A DNA stretch of 64,000 nucleotides from Zonotrichia leucophrys gambelii (taxonomy: Eukaryota; Chordata; Aves; Passeriformes; Passerellidae), in NCBI RefSeq assembly GCF_028769735.1, contig NC_088171.1:94384912-94448911 (forward strand), read 5' to 3'. The position numbers and the translations under genes are program-made. The notes below the pieces were generated by a model that had not been told where the DNA came from, ran no database searches, and saw only the letters and a program-made list of their open reading frames with translations. Positions 1 through 11,905 of the stretch are shown piece after piece; position 1 is the stretch's first letter, and each line of letters opens with the position of its first letter.

Positions 1-1865
1 TCTGGGCAGTCATTTCAGCATGGTTCTTGAATACATCCAGAGACCTCTGGAGAAGGAAACTGACCTTGAGTCAAGCTTCACCTGCCATTGTAGACTTGCA
101 AGGTCTGGCAAATTTCAAATGTAAGGAGGATCTGGGTAAGTAGACTGCAAAAACACAGTCGGGAAACTACATGACAAACTCATAATTTGTAATTTCTGAT
201 TGCTTTTTGTTAGAGCAGCTTTCTGAGGCCTCAACTATCAACACATCTCCATCATAACCAGCACGGAACATATTTGTAATTGGACACTGTTCTTGTTCTG
301 CAGTCTATAGCAATAAAGGAAAGTAATATATTAGCTGTTATACAGATGGAGGACTGGGAGATTAAATATCTTGTCCAGGGTCAAAAAGGAAATGTGTGAC
401 AGGTCTGGGACTTGTGAACCTGGAAATGTCGAGTTGAAGGCCTCAGCTGTGGGCTGTATATTTACTCCTGAGTGTTAGCTGACTGCACATTTAACAAAAC
501 ACTCCAAAGGACACTAATATGTTATTGCTCCTATTGGAAAATGAGTGGACAACCATGCTTCTTCTGACAAGTGGCCAAATCTTGCCTGGGCAAACTATTC
601 AGTTTTGATAAATTGTAGAAAGTAATTTTAAAAATAGATTGTTTAGTCTTCTGAGTATGCTTACATAGATTCTTCACAGAACAAACTATGTCTCCTTCTT
701 GTAAATATTAATAAATAATGTTTTTTACATTTCACTTAGGAGCACTCAAACAGGCAAGAAATAACCATGACTGCAAAGCCTGAGCTGCTAACTCAGTTCA
801 GTGCCATCAGAAGAGTTTTTGTAAACACTGAGTTCAGGCAGTTAAAAAAGATGGACTAAGTATAGCAGGGATTTTGCCTTACTTGAACTACAGAGCTCCT
901 CTTTTAGCTTAGTAAAAGAAGAAATGCTTTGGGAATCAATGACCCAGGTTGTGGCTCCATTAGTAGTTTGGCCCAATTTTAATTAGCTGATGATGTGTGC
1001 ACTATCGTTTGCTAATAAAAGGTGTAATGATTTCAGATGGATGCTGCTATAAAGCCCCCAAATTTTATGTGTGCACTGTCCAACATTAGGCCTTCTGGTC
1101 TCTTCTGGGTCATCTCCACTTCCAGTGGGAATCCTGAAAGGCTGTTCAGGTTTGAATGCAGCAGAGATGCTGAGCGAGGAGCTTTTCTGACTGGTGCTGT
1201 GCTGCAGTGGCTTTTGACAGCAGGATACCCAAACTCTCCCTGTAATTAACTGTGTACTGAGGGTCCATTAGAAAGGTGTGTGATGACCCTAGGCCACGGA
1301 TTTCTGGCTTTACCATGGCCCTGGAAATATCAGGTTAGCCATGAAATAATTTCAGTTTTCACCATGTGACTCAAATTGAGGCAAACCTTTTAATACCCTG
1401 AGTAGCAGGGTGGGAGGTCAGAGAAGATAGCATAGACGATGCTTTTTCAGAGCGTGATTAATTCTTTTCTGTGTAGAAAAAAAAAAGAAAAAAGGAGTAA
1501 ATATTAATCAGAACACTTGAAATTACTTAATTCTTTTTAGTTGTTTCATAGTCGCTTTCTTCTGTAGCGTGATTGTCTCTTTTATTGCACAACAAATGAG
1601 AGAATCTATAATTTGATATTGAGTGGGATTTGCATCTTATTTAAGTTATTTTGCTGTTTAACAAAGGTACAATACAGAAGTTCCTGGAGGAAAAAGGAAA
1701 CCCAAAACCCTCCAGAAAGACAAATTGACGCAAATCTAACATGCACGAGTTAAAAACTATAAGTCCTCCACTACATCTGTTTTTTGAAAATTAAGAAAGT
1801 GCATATATGTGTATGAGTGAATTAAGAAGGTCCTATTTCTTTTCTTAGCAACATCACAGAAATAT
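1..1865. other. anonymous AT-rich non-coding DNA
   Basis: I see no repeat family, RNA gene or coding exon here. The longest open frames are about 70 codons, which is what chance gives in sequence of this composition. A short A-rich run lies at about 1478-1495. Confidence 0.6.
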
Positions 1866-2035
1866 GGAACAACTCAGGTTGGAGGGAAACTCATAAAATT
1901 GTCCAGTTCAAACTTTCATGGAAAAGAGAATCGAGGAGATCATCTAGCACCAATTGCATCTTGAAAACTTCCTGTCATAGGAACTCTACCACATCCCTGG
2001 GTGAAAATGCTTTATTGAAAATGCAATCAAATGCA
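1866..2035 (-). mobile_element. CR1: decayed CR1 LINE 3' fragment
   Basis: Read on the plus strand this follows the usual order of an antisense CR1 3' end: 'caggttggagggaaact', then a 'gatcatctag' block, then 'ttgaaaacttcc', then 'actctaccacatccctgggtga'. Each piece matches the general CR1 pattern (TTGGAAGGGACC, ATCATCTAGTCC, TTGAATATCTCC, CTCCACCACATCCCTGGG) but with many substitutions. No clear octamer tail remains. It is an old, 5'-truncated copy. The order of blocks makes CR1 likely, but a RepeatMasker alignment would be needed to fix its ends and subfamily. Confidence 0.55.
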
Positions 2036-2039
2036 TTTT

Positions 2040-4690
2040 AATATCCCTGTTACCCTGTTTACACATCTGAATAAAAAAAGAATAAAAGTGGAAAGCCTAG
2101 TGAGATACTCTGGATCTGATTGAGCATAATGATCCCCATACTAAGGAACAGAGAAGATATAGTATAATATATTATCAGTGCCAGAGGACCTTACCTTTAT
2201 CAAGGTATCGTCTTGTTTCCTCTCTTCACTCTTAAGTTTCAATTTGTGCTTTAGAGGATTTTCTGCCTCTCAGAAAGGCAAAGTGGCCTACTTGTTCCCC
2301 TATAATCACGTTGCACACAAAACATAATTAGGTGGTTTACCAAGTCCTGTGGGATTGCTCCTCATAAAAGAAAACCAAATTCAGAGTTAATGCTCTTGGG
2401 ACTGGCGGCTCTAAACAGCTCATTGTCAGACTGATCTGTTCCTAAAATCCCTGAATGGGTGTGGGAAGCCCCTTGGAGTGTTCAATGATAATGTGGTTTT
2501 CCTCTTTCATTAACTTTTGTGTACAAACAGCTATCATGCTCACTGGATACTAAGCACTTTACTGCCCATCTACATCCACATCAATGCTACTTAAGGCTAA
2601 TCACATACTAACTACATCTCCCAGTGACAAAGCTGCATCCCCACTCTGTCTGTATTGATCTCCCATCAGTCATTTGTAAGTGACCCTGCTAGACATGGGC
2701 CTTGGGCATTTTTCCAATACAAAAGCCACTTAACATTAAAATTGCAGAATCTCTTTTGGCTGTTTTACAAGTCTTTATCAAAAGCGTATAAAAACCTACC
2801 TTTAATCATAACTACTCTATGAATTTTTTTCACCTTTGACCATTGACCCCTTTAAGATAACGAGAGCGTTTGTGCATCAGACTGCCCTCCTTGAAGTTTT
2901 ATTCATTGTCTGAGAGGGCCACTAGAAGCAGTGGCAAAAAATGCTGGAAAGGAAATCCTTTTGCAGCAATATTTGTTTCATTTTAACAATAGAACACTAA
3001 AAAGGGTCATTATTTCAGTCATTTATATGCCCTTTGGGTCATGTGCCCATCACTTTACCTCATTCAGATGAGCAGGCAGTAGGTCTGCCTTTCTGTTCCT
3101 AGTCCTTTGCCATGTACCCTTGTACTTCTTGGCACAGAGACCATGTTTGTTTTGCATGTCTATGTGAAAAGCCAAACTAGTACAAATTCTTTTACTCTAT
3201 CATTGCCACATATGAACACTGAATATATAATTTCAGACACTTTGTGGTTGTTGGATCTTGTTCAGAAGGTTAGATGAGAATTTTAATTGCATAATTCTGC
3301 CATCCTTTCTTTTCTGTACTGTTTCAAGTTCTTTCTAATTTGAGGATACATCTATGGCTGCAGAACAAGCTTAACAACTGTCTTTTTTTGAAGTTCCATA
3401 CTTGTCCAACCAAATCAGCTTGTAACGTAGTTTGGCTGTGTTCAAGTGGTAACTATTTTAACAATTTATCTGGTCATGTACAAGGTTGTTCACAATGCCC
3501 CGTGGAAATTATTAAAAAATATTTGTGGTGGAAATGTACATTGTTTGCATACAAGCCTGTAAGGTCTCCTCCTTGCTAGAGCTCCAACTTGTTTTATTTG
3601 TTTGACTCTGAAACTTTAAACATTTCACAGACAAGTCTGACTTTATTCCCATAAGAGGATTCATCAGTGCATTTGAAGGGCCATATGTTGAGTTGACACT
3701 ATCAACTATAGGCAATATGCCAACGAAGTACTCAGGCAGGCAGCTTTTCCTCAGCTCACATACTATCTTTTTTTTGACTATCTATTTTGATTTGTGTCTC
3801 ATAAAATGCATCAATTACATATATAAGGAGAATTTCTCCACAGGATGTTAATGGAGTAGTGTACAGTAAAAGGTCAAAAGCACTGTGACTGATCCTCTCA
3901 GAATAACATCCAGGGAAAGCTTTCCTAAAAAAAGACAAAGTATTTATAGTAACGATAGCAAAATACAAATGCCACTTTGGAGTCTATTTGTCTAAATAAA
4001 TGGCTCTCGGAATTTTTCACTCAGTGTGTTACTTAGGACTAAGACCAACCTGTCTGCTCCAAATTTCAGAGAATTTATACATGTGGGATGTTTGGCTATA
4101 TGAAAACAGGTCTGATAGGATGCCGGTATACTATAAAGGAAGCAAGATTAAAATGAACTCATCTAATGTGATGTGTTCGCTTCTTGTTGCATCATTTTGT
4201 GTCTGGCAGTATCACTGCTACGCAATGGCAATGTTGTGCTAGTAAATTCAATCATGCCAGTGACCATGAAAAGTGAGGTGCTCTCAGCACCCCTGCCAAA
4301 CACCAAATTTGGTGGAAATTTGTGTATGACTCGAATCAGTGTTTCTGTTCTCTCAGTACCCTCAGAGAAACCTGTGCTGAAAAATTGTTATGGTTGTAAC
4401 CACATCGTAGATGGTTCACCTGGTGATGGAAGTAACTCTGTGATGGGGCATTAACAGCCTTGGATCACACTCCCTGAGGTGTTGGACTGAAGCATGCCAG
4501 TTGGCCAGAGTCTTGTGCCTAACTTAGCTATTTTGGACAGTAACTTTGAAATTTCACGATGGACAGCTAGAAAAGATTTTTTTATGGCGTTACAGTTGCA
4601 ATACATATATAGTACTAGTCCAACTTACAAAGAATTATATTTCTTCCAGACTTTAATTAAGCACATAATCCATTTTCCACCAAATGTATT
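2040..4690. other. anonymous AT-rich non-coding DNA
   Basis: No recognisable repeat, gene or RNA. Open frames of up to about 93 codons overlap each other on both strands and show no recognisable domain. They look like chance frames. Confidence 0.55.

Positions 4691-4694
<4 letters not shown>

Positions 4695-4746
<52 letters not shown>
4695..4746. repeat. (TA)26 microsatellite
   Basis: This is a perfect dinucleotide run of 26 TA units with no interruption. A run this long and pure is usually length-polymorphic. It also creates a false open frame (tyrosine-isoleucine alternation) across 4494-4793. It follows a short 'tatgta' transition at its 5' edge. Confidence 0.97.
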
Positions 4747-4750
<4 letters not shown>

Positions 4751-4805
4751 ACTGTATTTCTTAAACTGTTTTTTAATAAACCAGAGAAGGTAAGTAACCT
4801 AATTG

Positions 4806-4846
4806 ACTCTTACCTGGATTATAAGCTAATTAAGCTAATTAATGGG
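4806..4846. promoter_or_regulatory. tandem TAATTA-type homeodomain motif cluster
   Basis: A 9-base unit 'taagctaat' is repeated directly and followed by 'taatgg', giving two TAATTA cores plus an ATTAAT within about 25 bases. TAATTA is the core of Antennapedia/paired-class homeodomain sites. The sequence is visible; binding is only an inference, and such cores are common in AT-rich DNA. Confidence 0.25.
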
Positions 4847-4849
4847 TTT

Positions 4850-6370
4850 TATAACAAGCCCAGCCATTGTCTTTGTGTTCTGGGGAACTGTGAGGAGCTT
4901 TTAAGAGTCTGTGGGGGAACTCTAAAAAATTCCGACTAAAGGACAGGATAAAAGACAAGACCCCACCTTACAGAGACTGGTTCTAAACAGAATTTTTCAG
5001 GTTGGATGGATTTTGAGGTTCCTCTCAGAACGTATATTTGTTCCAGAGAGAGGAAAACCAGGTTCCTGGCATATTGGAATCAGAACTCAAAAACTTTTAA
5101 AAAGAAGCGCAGAAAGACTGCAGCTTTCTTATGGGAAACAGTGCAGAAAAAACAACTTGTACTAAAGTTATCATGGGGAATTTCCAGGAGAGACAAATTC
5201 CAAGTGAGGATAATGGAGATATATAAGCAACATTCATAGAAAGGAATCAGAATGCAAAATGTTGCAAGAAAAAAAAAGGTAAAACCTTTAATACCAAAAG
5301 TAATGGGAGAAATTGAGACAGGGATACAGAAGAGAAAAGAATAATTTCCTCATTAAACTGAGATACATATTTTTTAACTTCCTTCATTTGCTGCACATTC
5401 AGGGGGCAGATGCTCTCAGCTGATGCCAAACCAGAGTAAATTCTTCTGCTCCTCTTCCTTTAAGATGCTGAGGGAGATCTATCAGCATCTGCTGCAGCAG
5501 AGAAAGCTTTTCTCAACAAAGAAAATTACTGTCACAGAGGTTAACTATGGGAATGGTGCCTACCTGGTATGGCTAAGAGCCTGGACTGTTGAGTCTTCAT
5601 ACACCTGGGAAACTCTAACCATACCAGTAAAGTTACCCCAGCCTTCCCTGAAATGAACAGATACACATTGGAGTGTGTAACCTGCCTCAATGTTTGACTC
5701 CTTTGGAGAGCAAAAAAAAGTGCCATGTGTTGCAAGTCAACATCTAAAGTTGCTGCTCAATCAATGTATTCCATTGGAATCTTACTAGGCAACTTACAAC
5801 ATTTATTAAATAATTATATGTTATTTTCACTTTCCTATTTTAGATCCCTTCTTTCAAACATAAATAATTTCTTGCATTCTTTCTTCCATAGGCTTATTTT
5901 AAACAGATAAACTTTGGATTGCAGTTGTTGCATCCATAGAATCTTAATGCCTAACCTCAAAAATCCAAATGCTAAATAAAGTCTTTCCCTCCAGAGCTCT
6001 AACTATATCCATTTCTCTGTTTTATTTCTGTTAGGCTTTTTTCATTCTTCAACAAAAGAATAAGTAAATCCTCATTATCCAGAATCAGTTGAGGCTTGTC
6101 TATATAAAGAATATGTTGTGGTTTTTTGTGAGTCTGTATGTGTGTGCAGAACTGCACTGCATTAGCATTCTTGAATACAGGCTTTTTAATGTACTAATCT
6201 TAGGAAGGTAAAATCAACATTCAAATGGTAATTATTTAGGAAGTAAATTGATCAATTTGTCCTAAGCTCCATGAAGATGAACTGAGGTCAATCCACTTTG
6301 CCTATTAAGATTTTGAAGATATCTGGTTGGATTACTTTCACAGTGAGCTCCTGTTTTCTGCTGAGGTTTA
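4850..6370. other. anonymous non-coding DNA
   Basis: No repeat family or gene recognised. An A-rich frame at 5006-5239 encodes a lysine-rich string with no domain, and I treat it as chance. Confidence 0.5.
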
Positions 6371-6373
6371 AAG

Positions 6374-6409
<36 letters not shown>
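6374..6409 (+). repeat. A36 homopolymer
   Basis: Thirty-six consecutive A residues followed by the imperfect extension 'gagaaaagaaaa'. CR1 elements end in an octamer repeat, not poly(A), so this is not a CR1 tail. It could be a slippage-expanded run or the tail of a retroposed transcript, but I find no recognisable gene remnant just upstream. Confidence 0.95.
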
Positions 6410-6416
<7 letters not shown>

Positions 6417-7034
6417 GAAAATATAGACTAACAGAACTTTAATGTTAGACCTTAGGAAAAACAAACTTTTTATGTAAACACAATTTCCCTGGTCCCAGCA
6501 AGATGTCCATGTAAATAACCTCTGTGTTATTAGCTTTTAGTACTATAGTTCTCCCTGTGATGAAAGTGAAATAGTTGGCAACCAAACAGAGTTGAGCTGT
6601 CTTGGTTCTACGGCCCTATATATATACTCTGAGTTATTTTTTAAGTCTTGGGAATGTGTAGAGCAACTACAATCTATATGGAAGAGAGACTGAAAGAACT
6701 TTAAGGCAACCTATTGAAACAACTCTGTAATTTCAAAACTGAGCAGAGTGAATTTTTTTAACTCAAACAAAACATTACAAAATTGTTATATCTAAAATAA
6801 TATTCTATAAGTCTTAGAATTATCACATAAAGTGTTAGGGTAGAAGCATATAGTTTGTGATGGCAAATCATTAGGCCACATGAATTCAAATTCCATAAAA
6901 TCAAAACTTTTCTTTCATTTCAAGAAAAGTACATTTTGTAGAAAAACGGACAAATAGGCATAACATGTCTCGCTAGTGACTCTTTCTAGCTCTTCAGCTT
7001 AAAATATCCTCAGTTCAGAAATGGACCTGTGCAT
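6410..7034. other. anonymous AT-rich non-coding DNA
   Basis: I see no gene, RNA or repeat family in this stretch. Confidence 0.5.
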
Positions 7035-7035
7035 A

Positions 7036-7105
7036 TCAAGGAGTTGGACTGAATGATCCTTGTGGATCCCCTCCAACTCAGCATATTCTGTGATTTTGTG
7101 ATTTT
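7036..7105 (+). mobile_element. CR1: CR1 LINE 3' terminal fragment
   Basis: The plus strand carries the sense 3' end of a CR1 in the canonical order: 'ggagttggactgaatgatcc', 'ttgtggatccc', 'ctccaactca', then the tail 'tattctgtgattttgtgatt'. The tail is a decayed ATTCTATG-type octamer array. The element is severely 5' truncated, which is typical for this LINE. Confidence 0.88.
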
Positions 7106-7334
7106 TTTCCACTGTCTCACCACTTTTCTAGAGGTACTTTCCAGATGGTAAAGATTCCTTAGGTCTTAACCATTTTTTCTGAGAGTATAATAAAAGTATG
7201 GTAATTTCATATGGATTTTCCTAATGATTCTTTGACGTAAAGCACTTCATAAATAAGAAAATGAGTAAGAGAGCAGTAACTCATTTCATATAGTGTTTTC
7301 CAGCTCATCATTGTCTTCATCATTGGTGGCTTGA

Positions 7335-7783
7335 TGTGGGAGTTGGACTGGCTGGGATGGACAGTGACTTGGCCTTGACTGAATACACAGAGGCATCAAT
7401 CTGAGACCATGGGAAACAGGAAGCTAAGGAGGATAACATCTATCTAAGTTACAGAGAGCTGTGTGGAATCATGGGAAAGGTTGTTTAAATATGTTCCTGC
7501 CAAATAAGGTGGTGTTCTGAGTTCTGGTTAGCGATTGGTTAGTTATGTTCTCCATATAAGGTAATGTTTGTAGTTCTTCTTGTTCATTGGTTCCCTGCCC
7601 TCAGCCAGCACTATATATTGTCAAGTTTTTCCCATTTCAAGGTCTTTGAAGCAGCCGTACATTGCATATGGATTATCCCTTTATTTGTACATTATTAAGG
7701 TTTTGCTTTCTGGGTTTACTTTGTCATTCCCACTTCTTCATTGCCAATGTTAGCTGACGTTCCTGAAGGCAGGCAATGTCACA
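7335..7783 (+). mobile_element. possible solo LTR of an endogenous retrovirus
   Basis: The block begins TGTGGG and can be closed with TCACA, as LTRs do. Inside it are two CCAAT-type boxes in reverse orientation ('gattggtt' near 7530 and 'cattggtt' near 7590), then a TATA-like 'actatatatt' near 7610. About 60-100 bases later comes a T-rich and 'attaag' stretch that could be an R/U5 polyadenylation region. The order fits a U3-R-U5 layout. I cannot see target-site duplications, cannot name the family, and see no gag, pol or env next to it. It may instead be unique sequence with coincidental promoter-like motifs. Confidence 0.35.
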
Positions 7784-8007
7784 AGTCCTTGTCACCCTGC
7801 TGCCAAGGATCCATTGCTGCTCCCAAGGACTGGGCGGTGACAGCTTGAAGATTAATTTGCTGGGGCTCCCAAATTATCTGCCTTGGACTTGATTTCAATA
7901 TCAAGGTTGTGAAAACCAAAGAAGACTAGTGGACACTGCAGAATTTTTCAAGACAGGGTAAGTTTCACCATTTAGGAAATCATTTAGTTATCTATGTGCT
8001 CACTGAA

Positions 8008-8910
8008 ACACAGAATCACAGAAAAAGGTAAGTTGGAAGGGACCAAGAAGGATCACCAAGCACAACTCCACGCTCTGCACAGGACAGCTCCAAGTGTCAC
8101 ACTTTGTGCCTTAAGAGCCCTGTCCAAATTATCCTTGAACTCTGGCAGGCTGGTGCTGTGACCACTTCCCTGGGGAGCCTGTTCCAGTGCCCAAACACCC
8201 TCTGGGTGAATAATCTTTTTCTAATATCAAACACAAGCCTCCCCTGACACAACTTCAGACCATTCCCTTGGGCTCTGTCACTAGTCCTGTTGCAGGGAAG
8301 AGATCATTGCTTGCCCCTCCTCTTCCCCTCATGAGGAAGTTGTAACTGCAGTGATGTCTCCTCCAGGCTGAACACACAAAATTACCTCAGCTGCTCCTCA
8401 TATGACTTCCCCTTGAGACCCTTCACCATCTTCACTGCCCTCCTTTGGACATTCTCTAATAGTTTAATATTTTATATTGTGGCATCCAAAACTGCCCCCA
8501 GCACTGGAGGTGAGGCTGCCCCAGTGCAGAGCAGAGCAGGACAATCCCCTCCCTTGCCTGGCTGGTGATGCTGTGCCTGATGCCCCCAGGACACACCTGG
8601 CCCTCCTGGCTGCCAGGGCAGTGCTGACTCAGGTTCAACTTGCCATTGACCAGAATCCTCAGGTCCCTTACCATGGCACTGCATTCCAGCATCTCACTCC
8701 CCAGTCTGCCTGTACATCCAGGGTTGCTGTGTCCTGGGTTCAGAATCTTTCACTTGCTCTTTTTGAACTTCATATTTTTGGTAATTGCCCAGTCCTCTAA
8801 TTTGTTGAGGTCTTGAAGAGACTCCTTTGTCTTTGAGAGAGAGTGAATAGCCCCTCACACTTTTGTATTGTCTGTAAACTTGCTTAGCATCCCTTCTAGT
8901 CCTGAACCTG
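8008..8910 (-). mobile_element. CR1: CR1 LINE, ~900 bp 3' portion, antisense
   Basis: On the plus strand the reverse complement of a CR1 3' end is readable in order: the tail remnant 'cacagaatcacag', 'aagttggaagggacc', 'aggatcaccaagcacaactcc', 'gagcctgttccagtgcccaa', 'accctctgggtgaataatct', 'tctcctccaggctgaac', 'cctcctttggacattctcta' and, further into the element, 'gctgccagggcagtgctga' and 'cttgaagagactcctttgtc'. The copy covers the 3' UTR and the end of the reverse-transcriptase ORF region, but contains no intact ORF. Open frames on both strands at 8456-8800 are by-products of this GC-richer repeat. It lies head-to-head with a separate sense CR1 relic starting near 8945. Confidence 0.9.
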
Positions 8911-8944
8911 CATCGTAGTGCAGAAGCAGCTGGACTCAGAACCC

Positions 8945-9600
8945 TGCAGGGATTTAGTCAAAGCACTATTAGTCAAGGATTTGTAAAGATGAGGGCTGGA
9001 AGCAGTCACTGCACATAGCAGGAGGAAGGTTCTTCCTCCTCAGATTTTGGTAAGTGGGGCTGATACCTTCTGCAACAGGTCTGAGGCTCTGGAACTAGGC
9101 TTAGGACCACAGATGAGGTGGGAGGTCCTTTTGAGACAATGGGGCCTCCTAAAGCAGTACCACCTGTACCCTGCATCAAGACCTCCTCTGTTAACAGGAG
9201 AAGAACAGTAATTGTTATAGGAGACTCCCTTCTAAGGGGAGCAGAGTTCCTTATATGCAGACTGGACCCAACTCACAGGGAAGTCTGGTGTCACCCAGGG
9301 GCTCAGAGAAGGGACATTACTGGAATGGTAATGGGACATACTGGACATTACTGGCCTAATAAGGCCCTCTGAATGCTATCCACAATTGGTTGTTTAAACT
9401 GGCAGGGAAGAAGTAACAAAAAGGTGACTGAGGGCTATCAAAGGAGGCTTTGGGGCCCTGGAAACATTGGGAGAGGGATCAGGAGCCCAGGTAGTGATTT
9501 TCCTGATTCTTCCAGTTACAAGGAATAATACTAATAGTAATAGGCAGATCCATCAGGTTGATGTGTAACTCCAAAGTTGGTCTCAGTGGAAACATTGGTT
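8945..9600 (+). pseudogene. CR1: CR1 LINE ORF1 relic (SGNH/esterase domain), broken
   Basis: The frame at 9118-9372 translates to a segment containing VIVIGDSLLRGAE, then ICRLDPTHREVWCHPGAQRRDI. This matches the esterase-like (SGNH hydrolase) ORF1 of avian CR1 elements, where GDSLLRG carries the nucleophile serine of block I. After a frame change, a second stretch at about 9425-9560 reads IKGGFGALETLGEGSGAQVV and then ILPVTRN, matching the later GAQVV...ILPV block of the same ORF1, before a stop. At least one frameshift and several stops show it is dead. The 5' part (8945-9117) is probably CR1 5' sequence but is less certain. In a living element ORF1 would act with the reverse transcriptase of ORF2 in retrotransposition. 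No ORF2 follows on this strand. Confidence in the family is high, in the exact ends moderate. Confidence 0.82.
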
Positions 9601-11580
9601 TCCTGCTGATTTCTGGTCTCATTTGTGGCAAGAATGAAAACCACTGATATTAAAGGCTCTCATTTTATGGCAGTGGTATTGTCTTGTCCCGTCAAATGTG
9701 TTGTCTTGTGCAGCTGCAGCTGGAAGAGTTTTGTAGGCTGAAAGGTGAGAAGCTATCTACAAACATGTAGCTTCAGTCACTGTCTGGGTCTTCAAAAACC
9801 AACATTTTTAATGATTTCCATGGTAAGACTTCCTCTCTGTATGCAGTCTGCAGGACAATACATTCCTCACACGACCAGAGTCCTGGTATCAGGTAGGCAG
9901 CTTCCAGCTACTTTGGGAAAGAAACACAGGTACATGAGTATGGTAAGAGCTGGGGTGCAAGTGTTATCTATAGGCACCAAGGGGGCTTGGACTCTGAAAT
10001 ACTTCTGATCTTCAGTGAATATACAGTCCTTGTATATGCTTGTATATCCTTTCATGGAAATTGAGAAATCTTTTGAAATGTGTAGTTCATAATCATAAGG
10101 CCAGATGTATTTATAACTTCCTTTCAGAATCAATAAGGACAGATAATTATTTTATTTTGGAAATGCACAATTTTCATTGAGTGATTTTTTTTCCTGTGAG
10201 GTATTAAGAGTGCATTTGTTTCCCAAGTATATGTAAAGAATACTAGGAAAAATATGGTGATTCTTCCACAGTAAAAGAAAGAGATTCTCAGTTTTAGTGT
10301 GAATTTTACTGCTTTTTTGAGTCTATTTGCAGTATAATTCTAGTATTTGTCTGTCTTTCATTTCTTTCCTTTCCATGAGCTCAAGATGCATCAGCAAGTT
10401 TTCAAACAATAGTTCATCTGAAGAAAGACGATAGAAAGGAAAATTTTGTGCTATTATAGGGATCCGTCAAAATGGTAACATTTCCATGGAAATCTATAGC
10501 AGTAACTTCTGGTGTTCTTCAGATGTTTTATAAGACTTTAGGATATGTGGTGTATAGAGACAGTAGGAACAGATATTCTTGTGACCCCTCTGGACTACAC
10601 ATGAACTGGGTGCTTGTGACTGTGGGGAGCTTATTTGAAATATTGATTTAATATTCCCTAAATCTGAGTCCCAAACCTACTTTTTAGTATTTTTATGAAT
10701 CAAAACACTCCATATTTCTTGTACAGTTTCACTGCCCTCCAGGTTGAATTTTGCTTAATAATAGCGAGCTCCAGCCTGGTGGCAACGGATAAATTCCAAA
10801 TAACCTTTGACTTTACAATAAGAGACTTTGGTGAGTAGAGCAGTACATCAAATATTTCTGTGTGAATGCACAGTTGATTAATCACTGGAGTAGTGTTTGG
10901 AGATTGTCTTTAGACAGTTCAGTTGCAGATTTGAATGTCAGCATTATCATATATGAATCCCTTTCCTGTGTAGTGATAGCCTCAAGGAAGGCAACAGGAC
11001 TAATGATAAAATCAGTTTTGTACCTTTTATTTGCAAAACAGGTGTTTTCATGCAGAGGCCAATCAAAGATTCTCAAAGAAATAAAATTTTTTGATGCTCC
11101 ATGGATGAGGAACTATGGTATAGAGAGGAGGAAAACTGGAGCAAAAACAGGAACCCAGGAAGAAAATGCGCGTGCATATGTGCAGGAAGCTATGAACTCA
11201 GACAAGATGTGATTTGAAAAAGATTTACTGAATCTCTGAATCCATCTTTCTGCCAGGAGAGTATATTCCCTAGCAGAATTTCATGTGGAGGGAGAGACAG
11301 GAGAGAGAAGAAAGGACAAGAAAAACTATGCCATTCATAGTTACCGTTCATAAAAATCCACTTACTTAACATTAAAATTTAAGAAATAAGGCTTAAGGGA
11401 ATACTTGAAGTTCAAATGAGCTGAGTTCCCTTTCCTGTGTCCCGCCTAACTGGCTGTTGAATGGCAAGTGTGTATTTGGACATGAGAGGCCTTCTGATGA
11501 GACAATTCTGACTTTTATAAATAACAAGGTTCCTCCAGATTGTGAAGATAGACCTGAACCACCTGATGCTTATTTGTATT
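9601..11580. other. anonymous non-coding DNA
   Basis: No recognisable repeat, RNA or exon. Frames of 60-116 codons (for example 10862-11212) have no domain or codon pattern that suggests a gene. Confidence 0.5.
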
Positions 11581-11905
11581 AGAATCATAGAATCACAGAA
11601 TGGTTTGTATTGGAAGGGACATTAAAGTTCCTCTGGTCCCAAACCCCTGCACTGGGCAGGGATACCTGCAGGAGATCAGGTTGTTCACAGCCCAGTCCAG
11701 CCTGGCTTTGTACGCTTTCAGGGATGGAGTATCTTCAGCCTCTCTGGTCAAGATGTGCCAGTGCCTTACCACCCTTATAGTAAAGAATTTTTTCCCAATA
11801 CCTAATCTAAACCTTCTCTCTTTCAGTTTAAAGCCATTACCCCTTGTCCTATCACTACATGCCCTTGTGAAATCTTCCTTTCCAGCTTGTCCTATGGGTA
11901 TGAGA
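11581..11905 (-). mobile_element. CR1: CR1 LINE 3' fragment, antisense
   Basis: This is a well-preserved antisense CR1 3' end. It starts with the octamer tail 'agaatcatagaatcacag', followed by 'ttggaagggacattaaag', 'ggcagggatacctgcagg', 'cagtgccttaccaccctta', 'agtaaagaattttttccc', 'aatacctaatctaaacctt', 'tcagtttaaagccatta' and 'ccccttgtcctatcactaca'. It is 5' truncated at about 325 bp. This copy is closer to the general avian pattern than the one at 1866-2035, so it is probably younger. Confidence 0.95.

Noticed and set aside
4494..4793. 99-codon frame ending in a tyrosine-isoleucine repeat
   Set aside because: The second half is the (TA)26 microsatellite read as codons; the first half has no domain.
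8456..8800. Overlapping 70-107 codon frames on both strands
   Set aside because: They fall wholly inside the antisense CR1 repeat and are by-products of its composition.
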